Of a stretch of 64,000 nt of DNA, positions 30,401 to 43,129 are shown in pieces. The first letter of the stretch is position 1. The number at the start of each line of letters is the position of its first letter. The stretch covers positions 1 to 64,000 of the forward strand of contig SPDT01000005.1 in assembly GCA_008477525.1 (NCBI GenBank), read 5' to 3'. The translations under genes were made by a program, and so were the position numbers. Under the pieces are notes generated by a model. It ran no database searches. It saw only the letters and a list, made by a program, of their open reading frames with translations, and was not told the origin of the DNA. Origin of the DNA: Hypomyces perniciosus (taxonomy: Eukaryota > Ascomycota > Sordariomycetes > Hypocreales > Hypocreaceae).

Positions 30401-33400
30401 TTAGTATATAAACTCTACTTTAATAGTAAATTAGCTAATTATTATTAATAACTTAGTTATTAGTATAAAATATATTAATTACATTTTAGCTTTAAACCTT
30501 CTATCAAATAAAATAATCTCTTTATTAAACTTATAAGACAGTTAAGTGTAAAGACTGTTATAGTTTTAGCAGTAAACCTATAATAGTTTACTGTATAACC
30601 TATAAACTAATAGTTATAACTTTAGCCACTATACTTTATAGGTAAACTATCTATTAAATAGTATTTAATCCTTATCCTTTAACTTAAAGTAATATTAAAG
30701 TAATACTTTTATTTATAAATAACTTTATATATTCCTAGTTATTATAATATACTACTGTAAATCCCTTTAGTTTATATAGGCTATTAGCTTTTATACTATA
30801 AAAACGCTATAAAATTATTACTATATAACTTTACTATAATTTTTTAATTTTAATAAAATTATAAAAATCAAGGCATTAAAATAAAGTATTAATAAAGTTA
30901 AATTTCTTTAGCTTATATTTAATATAAAAATTAAATAAAGTTAATTTATTAAAAGCTTTTGCCTATTCATATAAGAGTTTCTATTTAGTTATAAAGTAAT
31001 AGTAGTTAAACTAGTTTATTATAACTTAAATTTTTATATTTATATAAACTAAATAGTATCTTTATATTGAAAAAGCCTTTATCCTAGTAAAAAGTTTAAT
31101 ATTAAAAGTATAATAATATAATTGAAAACTATTTAGCTTTTTTAATATATATACTATAAAGTATTAGGTATTTCGCTAATATTAAGATAATACTGCTTTA
31201 ATTATATAGTTTAATACATTTATCTTTATATAAATTAGCGCTTTTAAGTTATAATATATTAAAATAAATTTCTTTAAAAACTTTCTTTTAAGCTATTAAA
31301 AAGCTTTAAAAGCGCTAGGCTTTAACTGCAAAAAACCTTTTTACTTCTTATAAGTAAAATCTATTCAAGGTACTGTAATTTTACTGTAATTCTTAATAAA
31401 GTAATAATAAAACTTTATAAATCCTAAAAATATAAAGATATTATAGATACTTTTAAGTACCAGCTATTTAATAATAGCTTAAATATATAACTGTTTTATT
31501 TTAATTTTATTAAATATAATCATATATTTAAAAAAATATTAAAGTAATATAGAAAATATATTTATTAATATTAATATATAGCTTTATATTTTATAATTTT
31601 TTGAAGATTTAGTGAATATACTATATATATTTTTTAAAAGTATAGCTATAAATTAATATATTATTAAAATATATAATATAAATAAAATTCATGAGATTTT
31701 ATAGTATATTATTAATATATTACTGAAAAGTTATAAGGGAATTTATAAGGCTAAATAGTATAATATTATATTTAAAATATCTATATTAACAGTAAAATAC
31801 TGTTTCTTATTTATCTTTTTCGCAGATAAGTATCTAGTAATATATATCTTTTAAATTAAATTTAGTGAAAATTTTAATATATAAAAGTCTATTAAAGATT
31901 TTAAAAATTAATAGTAAAAGAGTATAGTTTTTGCAAATTATTTTATTTAAAGTATAAAAATTAATATATATTTGCAGTTTACTGCTTTTTTTAATATAAA
32001 GATTATAGGTGCATTTACAGGACTAATAGACTACTGAATTTATATATTTTCTAGTACTTTTTTTAAATATTTACAGAAAGCTTTTAGCTTTTTAGGTGCT
32101 AGGTTATAGATAAGACTCTATAAAGGCATTTTCTTATCTTTTAATTTAATAGTATACTATTAATTTATTAGTGTATTAGCAGTTTCTTTTACAGAAAAGA
32201 TATTAATAAGATTATAATATATAAAAAGCGATTTTAAATATAAAGTTAACTTATAGTCTTTAAAGAAATAGTTTTATTTAAGTTAAAAGATAGTAAATCT
32301 TTTAAAGCTTTTAATTTAACTTTTAGCTTCTTTTTAGTTATTAATATAAAAGCTATTTAAGCTTTTTTAATAGTTTATTATAGCTGCTTTTTAAAGGCTA
32401 TTAAAGTAATAGAATCTTTAATTAAAGGATAATTCTATTAATTATACTTTTATAAAAAGGTAAGATTAGCTTTTAGAAATTAAAGTTTTTTTAAAATAAA
32501 GTCTTTTAAGCTATTAGTAATAATATAATAAAATAACTACTTTTTCTTTACTTTTTAATTATTAATTATTTTTATAAATATATTTATATAATTATAAATT
32601 ATAGTAGAAATACCTAGGAAAATAGAAGTAAATTTAAAAGCTAATAATAGAGTTTTTAATTAATCTTTTTATTATAAAGAGATAATATAAATATTACTAT
32701 TAGGATTAAATAAGGCATTTATATATTATTAGTGGCTATTTAGCTGCATTTTCTTTAATTGTTTTATAGGTAGATTTATATAGTAATTATATTTTTAAAT
32801 TTAATAAACTATAAGTTTAGTATTTCTGTTAGTAAAGTATAGCTGAATAGGGTTATTATACTTTTTAGTAAAATAGTGCTTACTATTATATTTTATATAA
32901 TTAAAAGTTTAACAGGAGGTTTTATAGTAAAGACTACTATATTTTTAATAAATTATTAAATTAAAGAGGTTGTTTTATTTTTTTAAATTTCTGGATATTT
33001 TAGTTATGTTTTTTAAAGTATTAGCAGTATAATCCTAATATAATCCCTGTTAACTAATAGATTTAGTCTTTTTATATTTTTTTTAAAATTAAAATTCCCA
33101 TTAAAAGTTATTTATATTATTAATATAGCTATATATAAAAGTCTTAGCGATTATATTAATATAAATTAATTCCTACTAGGTTATAGGGATTTTATAATAA
33201 AGTATTTATTTATTTATTATAAGGGAAAGATACTGTAAAAATATATAAATCTTAAACTATAAAGGAGTTATTTTAAGGAATTTACTTTTAATAATCTTAA
33301 ATTAAAAGAGAAATGACTGAAAATTCTATTTAGCAGCTTAATATAGCTAAAAGATCTATAAAGTCGCTTTATAGTATTTAATTAAGCTATTATAATTATC

Positions 33401-33486
33401 ATCTTTAAGCTATTAATAAAATTTATTTTAAATAATTAATTTAATAGATCTGCCTTTCTCTTTAAAATAGCTAACCTATTACTATT

Positions 33487-34066
33487 TGTTAAAAAGGAGG
33501 GCTAAAAAGCAAGAATTTCTGTGTAATTAGGTAACCTTCCTATTCTGGCTAGACCCGGAATTAGGCCCGACGCTAGGACCGAGTTCCGGAGGAACTTCGG
33601 TGTAAGCCAGGAAATTTCTGTTATCCTCAACGATAACAATTAAGCTAGGATCAGCTACCCCGCCTACCCTAGACTCAATACAATGGGCATAATGGCCATT
33701 GTGAAAAATCTGACCAAAATGGTTTCCCGTTTGTATGGCCGTGAGTCCATTTGACCGATTTTACATATAAATGAATTTTGCGGAAAATAGGAATGCGGCC
33801 ACAAACCCAATTCTGCCACCGCACACCTATTATTAGGTCGGAGGACTATTGTAGAAGACAAAGCTATTGTTCATACAATCACTTCTACACCAGCCGCATA
33901 TCACTAGATATTCTATAGCTTTCTAGCTATTAGTTCAGTTACAATTCAATTGTTCATCCATTGTTAACCCAATTAGACTCTCAGTCGTTTCCTCATTGCT
34001 GCGTTGTATGCAGCTTCCTAGAAGCTACACATAAATGAGGTTCAGTATAACCTTGTTATTTTAACA
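33487..34066 (-). mobile_element. Young 580-bp solo LTR (copy 2, inverted)
   Basis: Exactly the same length as copy 1, reverse orientation. By eye I count about 7 differences over 580 bases (about 99% identity). Flanked by CTATT at 33482-33486 and 34067-34071, an independent target duplication, so it is a separate insertion and not an arm of an inverted-repeat element. Confidence 0.9.
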
Positions 34067-34601
34067 CTATTAAATATCTCCTTTTAAGTAGGAAGTAGTA
34101 TAAATAATTTTATAAGCTATTTAAGAAAAAGTATTAAAAGATAATTTAAACTGCCTTTTAATAATAGTAAAAAAAGTTTATAGTTTTATTTAAAACTTTC
34201 CTTTATAATAAAAAGTTTAAATTTACATTTTACTTTAATTGCTTTTATAAAGTTATTTTAAACTAATAGTATATAATAAATTAATTATAAGCAATAAACC
34301 TTTAATTTTTAAAAGTTTAAAAAAAGGGTTTTCCCTTTAAAAAAAAGTATTTAAATATTTCCTCATTAAATATATTTACTGCTTTTCTTTTATTTATTAA
34401 ATATAAATATTAAGTTTTTCTTCTATAAGTAAAATATTATTTAAAAGGCCTAGTTAATAATCTAAAAAAGTAACTTTACTTAAAAGTCTTTACGTTTAAA
34501 ATATAGCCTCTTTACTAAAAGTAAACTAGTTATTTACTGCTAAAAGTATCTTTAATTTTAATAGTTTTTTTACTTTTACTAGGAATAGTCAAAGACTAAT
34601 A

Positions 34602-34863
34602 TATTAAAGACTTTTTTTAAGGTAGATAGATTAAGCGAAGGGCTATAACTTTAAAGAAGAGTAAAGGAGGTTAAAGAGTAATTATTTAAAGGAGAGATAG
34701 GTACTAATAAGCAGGTAATAAGCCAGAAACTAGTAGTTAAGTGTAATAGTAGTAGTTTACTAGTCTTTAAAGTTTTATATTTTCGGGGACTACGGTTACT
34801 TTTATATATGTATTCCGGCCTATATAATATTATAAGAGCTATGGAGCTTCCGGTCTCTTAATA
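34602..34863 (-). repeat. Right (5') LTR of C, carrying the empty site
   Basis: A 262-bp intact-length copy. The stretch GTAGTAGTTTACTAGTC near 34750 shows a single AGTTT, the pre-insertion state of the site occupied in the left LTR. Confidence 0.87.
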
Positions 34864-36788
34864 ATACTTTTTTTAATGCCTTTAAAAATAAAAGCTTAAA
34901 ATTAATTATATATAAGCTCTTTAAAGGTTTTAAGCAGTTAAATATCTATTTAAAGCTCGTGAAAGCTTTATATAGCTTAAAGCATTTATTAAAGCCATAG
35001 TTTAATAAACTATTTCTAACTTTAAAGTAATAAAAGTTAATTTTAAACTTTAAAAAGCTGTATCTTTTTTATAATAAAACTTAAAAAATCTTTATTATCT
35101 TTCATATAAATAATATCTTAATTATATATCATTATAATAATAAAGCTTTTTATATTAAACTATAAAGTATTTAAAAAGTAAATTATAAGCTTTATAGTAA
35201 AAGAGATATATAATAGTTTTTAAAAATTAAAATTACTTATAATTATATAGAGGATAAAATATACTTTTCTTAAAAAACTTATTTTAAAAAGATTATAAAA
35301 TAATTTAGGTTTAATAAAGGAATATAGTTTTTTATAATTTTAATATTTATTATAAAGCTTTAAAAAGTATATTGCAAGCTTTAAAAGTAATTATTAAAAT
35401 ATATTAAAATAAAATAAAATTAATACTTTATATAGCTATTATAATAAAGTTTAATAGAGCTTATAGCGCTTTAGTGGTATTATAATTTCTAATTAACTTT
35501 AGTAAAAAGCACTTTAAAGCAGTTAATTAACTAATTTACTATTTATATATATAGTATTCTTTAGCTTTTTAATATAAAGGGAAAAGAGAAATATAAAGTT
35601 TAACTGCTTTAAGTAATATTTCTTTTACTAATAATATAAATATTTAAAGATTATTTTAAAAGTATTTTATTATACTTTTTATTAACTTTATATTTATTAA
35701 TAGGTTTATAAAAGCTTTATTATAGTAGTGCTTTAAGTACTTTAAAGTAGTATTAAATGTAATAAATATATAATTATTAAAATAAAATATATAAAAAATA
35801 CAGTAAACTAGTTAATTCTAGCCTATAGGCTGCTAGTTTTACAAGTATATTTTATTACTATAATAATTATTCTTTAAAACCTTTTTAGCCGTTATATACT
35901 TACACGTAAAAAGTATTATTATTATTACTGCTTAAACCAGTAGCTTCTTTAAAGTATATTAAATTCTCCTCTTTTAATCAATTAAATTAAAGGCATAATA
36001 CTTTTTTATATTAAGTTACTATTTAATTATATAAGCTTATAAGTATATAAAAAAAGGATAATATATTTATTTAATTATTATCTTTATTTATAGCTTAAAA
36101 GAGCTAATATATAATTAATATAAATATTAAATAACTATAAAGTATATAATTAAATAGAATAATATAAATAAATTAAAAAAGAGTTTATTAAAGGGTATAT
36201 TAATAATTACTATTAAAGTAAATAATATACTGCTAAAAGCAGGCAATAGAAATATATTAAAAACAGTTTTTTTTATTAATAATTATTAATTTTAGATAAC
36301 CTTTATAAAGAGGGGATAATAGTATAGTAATAAAGGCAGCGGCAATAATAAAGGCAGAAATAAAAGGCAGCTATAGGAGTAGCTATAGTAAAAGTAATTA
36401 AAAAAGTAGCTATTAAAGCAGTTATAGTAGTAATAAGGGTAGGAGTTAAGGTAGGAGTAGTAATAAAGATTAGTGCTGGGGCTAGGACAGAAGTATAAAA
36501 AATAGGCTAAAGAGCGGCTATTACTGCTTAAAAGGTAGTAGGGAAGTTAATAAAGGGGTTATACTTTAAGCTTAAGAAAGAGAAAGCTAGATTAGCTAGC
36601 GCAGGAATAATAGTAAATATAGCTATTTAGCTAGTTAAGCGATTAATACTGCAATAAATTACCTTTAAAAGGCAACTATAACTATACTTTATAAATAAAA
36701 TATTCTTTTTCTGTAATTTTACTATTAACCAATAAATATATAATATAAAAGGAATTAATTGAAAGTGTAATATTTATAGTAAAGGCTA

Positions 36789-36866
36789 TACTACTATTAA
36801 TATTAATATTATTATTAATATTAATAATAATAATATTAATAATAATAATATTAATAATAATAATAT
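36789..36866. repeat. TAATAATATTAATAA-type microsatellite
   Basis: About 80 bases of repeated AATATTAATAATAAT units in AT-rich DNA. Confidence 0.7.
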
Positions 36867-37175
36867 TAATAATTAAAAAAGAAAAGTAAGGAATAAAGTT
36901 AAAGGGCAGTTAATATATTTATTTTAACTGTTGAGGATTAATTTACTTATTTAAAAAGCTTTATTATTTAACTTTCTATTATTATAAATTAATAATAGCT
37001 ATAGCATTTATATTCTTTTTACCTTTATAATAGAATATTAATATATATTTATGATAAAAAGCTTTTAACTAAATAAAAAAGCCTTTAAAAGTGCAGCTAG
37101 TTAATTATAATACTATAAATAAATTAAGATAATAATTAATAAAGTATTAGGAATAGCTTTATTAACTGGGGGGTA

Positions 37176-37439
37176 TATTAGGTTAAGTAGGCTAGGGCTT
37201 TACTGATTATTAGCATTAAGGAGCTTTTATTTATTTATAAAGTAAATATAAGCTAATATATATATCGCGTAAGTAATATATTAGACTATATAGACAGTTA
37301 CAGCGCCTGTATATAGCTTTTTCTTTATGTTAGCTATATATATATATAACGAGGCTACTATAGTATATTCTCTTTTATAGAATCAAGCTTTATTTCCTAT
37401 CTCTCTATACTTTATATAGCTATACTGCGCTTTACTATA
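37176..37439 (+). repeat. 3' LTR of retrotransposon B
   Basis: A 264-bp copy collinear with 22855-23120. Differences are mainly C-to-T and G-to-A changes. Adjoins a G-rich tract on its left and the CCTTC duplication on its right. Confidence 0.85.
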
Positions 37440-38340
37440 CCTTCCTATTTTAGCTAAACCTAGTTTGTCGGGGGTAACTGGCATGCCCAACGCACCCGCT
37501 TTTTTTCTTTTAGCTTACCCGAGAAAGGTTGGCCGCTTATTTAAGCAGCTACTGGATTAGGAAAGCACGGGAGTATAAAGACATACAGATAGACCTAGTT
37601 TAATAAAGAGCAACCTTCTTCCCCCTTCAACATATAACCCCACCTGTGAGAACACAGCCGCTGAGGCGTATGAAGGTAACCGTTGGTTGCTTTTGGCTGC
37701 TAGCATCATGATTAAATGATCTGCAGTATCTTTTAGTCCCTATATTACTCAATCGCCGCTTCGTGGTTCTGTCAGGAGCGCGGTTCCCGCGCTCGATACC
37801 AGTCGTTGTGTGTGGGTGTGTGTGTGTTGTGTGTGTGTGTTGTGTGTGTGTTTTAGAGTGCCAATTCCCCCTCGACAAACTAGAATTAGGCCTAATACTA
37901 GGACCAAGTTTTAGAGGAACTTTAATATAAGTTAAAAATTCTCTTTAATCTTTAATAATAACAATTAAGCTAAGACCAGCTACCCTGCTTACCTTAAACT
38001 TAATATAATACTTATAATAAATATTATAAAAATTAACTTCCCTTTTATAATATTAAATTTTAGCACTTTATATTAATATTTTTATATATAATACTATTAA
38101 TATATTAATAATATACTAAACTATTATTTAAAATAGCTTTAAAGCCTATAAATAATAGTTCCTTTAATTTACAAATATATATATTTAAAAACCTGTAGTA
38201 AAAAGTAAAGAATATTATCTTTATAAAAGTAGAAATAAAACTCTATATTAATACTATTACTGCTAAGCTTAATATAAAGGTAAAGGAAAGCTAGTATATT
38301 AAAATATATTTTAGCTTAAAGCCTAATATTAATAGTAATT
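37440..38340 (-). repeat. Right piece of decayed LTR-like repeat A', with nested TIR element
   Basis: Continues the sequence cut at 22854. Without the element at 37463-37880 it matches, inverted, the subtelomeric block at about 398-926. The first about 230 bases are also related to the 3' part of the 580-bp LTR; the remainder is a different upstream sequence, so A' is a distinct subfamily. It is strongly RIPed. Confidence 0.75.
37463..37880. mobile_element. 418-bp MITE-like terminal-inverted-repeat element
   Basis: Ends are GTTTGTCGGGGG...and...CCCCCTCGACAAAC, imperfect inverted repeats of roughly 20 bases (inner part CTGGCA/TGCCAAT). TA is duplicated on both sides (37461-37462 and 37881-37882); because the flanks read CTAG, a 4-bp CTAG duplication fits equally well. 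The host sequence CCTAGAATTAGG is restored on excision in silico. The element has normal GC and is not RIPed although its host repeat is. It has no transposase, so it would depend on a Tc1/mariner-type enzyme elsewhere. A (TG)n-rich tract (about 37805-37852) lies near its right end. An 83-codon frame inside appears incidental. Confidence 0.8.
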
Positions 38341-38342
38341 AT

Positions 38343-38712
38343 TGTTAAAATAACAAGGTTATACTAAACCTTATTTATATATAGCTTCTAGGAAGCTATA
38401 TATAACGCAGCAATAAAGAAACAACTAAGAGTTTACTAGGTAAATAATAGACTAAACAATTGAATTGTAACTAATCTAATAGCTGAAAAGCTATAGGATA
38501 TTTAATAATGTGCGGCTATATTATAGAAGTAATTATAGAACAATACTTTGTCTTCTACAATAATCCTCCAACCTAATAATAAGTATATAGTAGCAGAATT
38601 AGGTTTATAGCTATATTCCTATTTTCCGCAAAATTTATTTATATAGGAAATCGGCTAAATCGACTTACAGCTATACAAATAGGAAACCATTTTAATTAGA
38701 TTTTTTATAATA
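38343..38712 (+). repeat. RIPed 5' fragment of the 580-bp LTR family
   Basis: Starts TGTTAAAATAACAAGG and follows copy 1 for about 370 bases with many G-to-A and C-to-T changes. It then breaks off in an (AAT)n tract at 38710-38736. The 3' 210 bases are missing. This is an old member of the same family as the two young solo LTRs. Confidence 0.85.
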
Positions 38713-41700
38713 GCAATAATAATAATAATAATAATCTATTAATATCCTATAGTAAAGGCCACCAATTCTCGTAAAGCAAAAGGATATACTATACTATGTT
38801 TAACTATAGTATTACTAATAAATATACAGGCTTCCCTATATAGTATTTTATTGCCTGAATAGGCATAGTCTTTTAGCTCCTTTCCTATTAGCAGGTTAAA
38901 GAGATACGTAAATCTCGCGTAGTGTATTACGTAACTGAGGTTAGCTTTAGCTAAAGGGTTAACCTTTATTAATTAATAAGCGACTTAATATTAAGCTATA
39001 AATAAATCCCTTATAAGATAAAAGAGTAATAAAAGAAAGAATTAAAAGATTAAATTTAATATTAAAATTAATTAAGCTTTTTAGCGGTATAGGTATATTT
39101 TAATAAAGAAGTTAAAGGCCTATACTATTTAAAGGAAATAGTTATAGCTGGAACTTAATAAATAAAAGGTTAGTTTATAGATTAAAGGGGTTAATCCCTA
39201 TTATTATAGTTTGTTAATTTTCCTATAATAAAAAATATAATTATATACTTTCCTTTACTGTAGCTGCGGGTTATTAATGTGTTTTTATACTAAAAGCGCT
39301 TATAATACTATATAAAGTCCCTATATTAAGACCTAGCAGCTAATAAGAAATAAAGTTCCCTTTATAGAATTATTAATTCTTTAAGGCATTTTAGGTTAAC
39401 TATTAATTTAAATAGGCGATATATATTAAATATATTCTTTTCCTATTAGCTTTTAAAGCTAGTCTTTAATTTTACCTTAGCTTTTTATTAAAGGAAAGTA
39501 AATATAGGTATTATATTAAATAGCTTTAATTATTTACAGCTATAAAGGCTTTATCTTTAAATAAAAATTATAATTATAATTAATGAAAAACAGTAATATA
39601 TTAATAGGTTTAAATATTATATTATTTACAGTAAATTTAGTTAATTAAAGCCAGTACATTTAATTATTTTACTAAGAATAAATAAAAGCTTATAAGTATT
39701 ATTTTATATTAAGAATAAATAAAAGCTTATAAGTATTATTTTATATATTAATTCTTTTAATTTAGCTATTAATTTTAAAGTGAAAGGCTAATAATTAGTT
39801 TAACATAACTTTTAATTCCTTTAAAAGTTATTTTTGAAATTCTAATATAAACTATATACTATAGTTGAATATAATATTATTAAATATACTATAAACGCAG
39901 TAAGTCCTATTCATAAATATATTAACTAGCTCTTTTATTAATAATAAAGTAATAGGTATAAAATAATATATTTTTATAAAGTAATATACAATTATTAATA
40001 AATATTTATAAATAATATTATAACAAGAAGATTTAAATAGTAATATAATATAATTAATAAAGATATTTAATTATACATAAAATAAAACTGATAATAGTTA
40101 AAAGAAACCTTATAATAAAAATTATAAAACCTTTATTTTAATATATAATTTATAAACTTATATAAATACTTTAATGTCTCTTAAATTTTATAGTTATTAA
40201 TATATTTAACTAATAAAGTTTACAGTTTTAAATTTACTTAAATATTTCATTAAACTATTTAAATAATCATTAAATAAACTTTATATATAGAGTTTATTAT
40301 TAAAGGGAATAAAAAACTACTTTTAATAAGAAATTCTATTATTTATTATTTAATAGTTATTTATTATAATTTAAAGATTTTTATAAAGTTATTTTAGCTA
40401 TTAATAAATATTAAAGTCTTAAAGCGCAATTACTATTTCTTTTACTATAATATTTTATTTATATATTACTGCAATTAAGTTATTAATTAATTTATTTTTA
40501 TAAATATTATTATAGCTATAAAGGCAGCCTTTATAAATAGTTTTATATTTAATAAAACTTCTTTTTAAAATATTACTTAAACTTTAAATTTACAAAAACT
40601 TTATAAAAGGATAATATATTATTTGTTTATTACTTTAATAATTGTTAAAAGTTTTTTATTATAAATTTTATAATTATATTTTTAAATGTTATATTTTATA
40701 TAAAAAATATATTAAAATAAGAAATACTTTTTTTATTCTATTATAATTAAATATTATTGAATATTCAATTAAAAGTATTAGTTTTTAAAGACTCTTTATT
40801 TATGATAATTAAAAAAAGCTAAAATTAACACTAATTTAAAGGTATATATAATCAAATTAAAAGCTTTTTACTATTTTTTTCTTTAAATATATAGTTAATT
40901 TTTCTTTAAAAGCTTATTTAATAATACAGTTATTTTAAAGTATTTTGAAATAAAATAGTAATAGAAATTTATAGAATTAAAGAACTTTTATAAGTCTTTT
41001 ACTTTTGAAATAATTGCTAGTTTAATATAGCTTTAAGCTTTTTAAGATTTATTTTTAATCCCTTTAAAGTAATAATTAAATTAAAGTATTTTATTTTTAT
41101 TATTTCAAATTTCTATTTAATAATCTTAATTTAAAAGCTAATAATTTAATAGTAAACTATAATTATATATATATATATTATGAATATTGTTTTTAATTTA
41201 ATAAATATATAAAAGTATTATTAAAGTATATTATATAAATACAGTTAAAAGGATTATAGAGAATATAATTAATATAATATTAAAATATAATAGGTATATT
41301 ATAAAAGCTAAAAGGTATAATTAATATTTTAAAAAGCTTAAACTTTGTAATAAGTACTATTTTTATATATTGTTTTTAATAATATAAAAGTTATTAAATA
41401 TAGTAATAATATTAAGTTTTATATTTACTTTGAGATAGTTAAAGTATTAAAGGTTTTTTATATTAATAGCAATAAATATTAATTTTTAATAGTAATATTA
41501 TTTAGCCTTTAATAGTTTTAATAAATATAAATACTGCCTTTTAATTTTATAGTTAAAGAGAAAGGAGTAGTATATTATATTTATAATTTATAAATAAAAC
41601 CTTTTATTAAATTATTATTTAATTATTTTTTTATTATTTATAGTTTATTAAATAAAAATACTCTATTTTTTAATATAGTAAATCTTTTCTTAATAGTATT

Positions 41701-43129
41701 TTAATCTTATAATTTTAAGTTTATTATAAAAAAAGCTTATTTATTATCTTTAATAGGATAGTATTATATCAATTATATAGTTAAAATAGCATTTTTTTTT
41801 TAAAATAGCTAGTTTATTAATTTAAATTTCTTTACTATAAATTGTTCAATATTAATAGTTATAATCCTTTTTAATTATATTAAAAAGTAATATTTATTAA
41901 TAAAATTATATTCTTTTGAAATAATATTATTTTTACTTTAATATAGTCTTTTTTCCCTATAAATATTTATTAAAAAACACTTATTTAAAAGCTTTAATAA
42001 AGTAATAGGTATTAATCTTTTAATTTTAATAGTTTAATTAATCTCCTTTTAAATTACTTTTATTATATAGATATATAATTAATACGAAAAGGTAATAAAG
42101 TTTATAGCTGCTATTATTTATATATTTATTATATTTAAATATTCTTTAATTTTAAAGTTTAATTTAATTTTATAAAAGTAATATATTAAAAAAAGATGAT
42201 AGCTTTAATAAAGTTTTTCTTTTTTATTATTAACTATAAATTATAAAAGTAAGCAGTAATTTTATATATATTTAATTTGAAATTATTTATATTTATATTT
42301 CTTTATTATTAATTTTATTATATTTATAGGTTATATAATAATTTTACTTTAATATTAAAGTTTATAAAATATATAGTTTAAAAGCTTCCTTTTTAATTAA
42401 ATTATCGTCTATTTCTTTTAAAGTATTTTTAACTAATAGTTATTAATATAATATAATGTTTTATTTAATTAAATTAAACTTTATTTTATTTAAAGTATTT
42501 TTAATCATTTATTATTAATAATATATTTTTTATATTAACTTTAATAAAGCTATTTTTTATTTTAACTGCTATTAAAACTTATATAAAGTTAATTATATTT
42601 TTTAAAACATAATAATTATAATAGTAATAGGATTTAAAAATAATAGTTACCTTTTTTTAATTAATATGAAAATTATATTTCTTTAATTATAAAAAGTTAT
42701 AGATTATAAATGTATTATTAAAGATATTTATAATAATAAAAAAGTAGAGTTTTTTATAAAAGTTAACTATAGTTTATATAATAAAAAAGTTTAAACTTTT
42801 ATTAACTATACTTTTATTAATAAATAAAATGCTTTTAATAAATAGTAATTATTAAATAATAATATTAAATTATTGAATAAAAATATAATTAATAAAAGCT
42901 TAAAGTATATAGCTATTATTTGTTAAAGCTTTTATATTAATATAAGTATTATATATCAAAAATAGTATAATTTATATTAAAAGGGATTTATTATTTATTA
43001 GTTTACATTTAAAGGGTTTTTAATTCAAAAAATAGTCGTAAATTGATTTTAAAATAAGAGTTTTATTTATAATTAACCTTTATTTATTACTTTTAATAAC
43101 GGTTAATTCTTTCTTTAATTTATAACTTA

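Larger units (their letters stand above)
26626..34863 (-). mobile_element. LTR retrotransposon C, RIP-inactivated, nested in B
   Basis: The LTRs are 26626-27472 (262 bp after removing a nested 580-bp solo LTR and its 5-bp duplication) and 34602-34863 (262 bp). They start TATTA(G/A)AGA and end CTNTTAATA, i.e. TGTTAGAGACC...GGTCTCTTAACA before RIP. The target duplication ATACT is at 26621-26625 and 34864-34868. A polypurine tract (reverse complement AAAAGGGGGGGGCAGCC) lies just inside the left LTR at about 27473-27489, so the element reads on the minus strand. Its own length without the two solo LTRs is about 7.07 kb. The interior is not translatable. Confidence 0.87.
22855..37439 (+). mobile_element. 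LTR retrotransposon B, RIP-inactivated and interrupted
   Basis: Direct LTRs at 22855-23120 (TGTTAGGTAGAGTAGGCC... start) and 37176-37439 (same start with TG changed to TA). Both end CTGCGCTTTACTATA. A 5-bp target duplication CCTTC flanks the pair (22850-22854 and 37440-37444). A purine-rich ACTGGGGGGTA sits directly before the right LTR, so the element reads on the plus strand. After subtracting nested element C and its duplication, its own length is about 6.34 kb, normal for Gypsy or Copia elements. The interior is too mutated to assign a superfamily or find a gag-pol frame. Confidence 0.85.

Noticed and set aside
26988..33861. Near-identical 65-codon frames at 26988-27185 and 33664-33861
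   Set aside because: They lie wholly inside the two solo LTR copies and are conserved only because the LTRs are; they have no coding features.
26783..34066. The two 580-bp copies as terminal inverted repeats of one 7.3-kb DNA transposon
   Set aside because: Each copy has its own different 5-bp duplication and TG...CA ends, and one lies within an LTR whose partner shows the empty site.
37627..37878. 83-codon frame rich in His/Thr
   Set aside because: Falls inside the 418-bp TIR element and is produced largely by its (TG)n tract.
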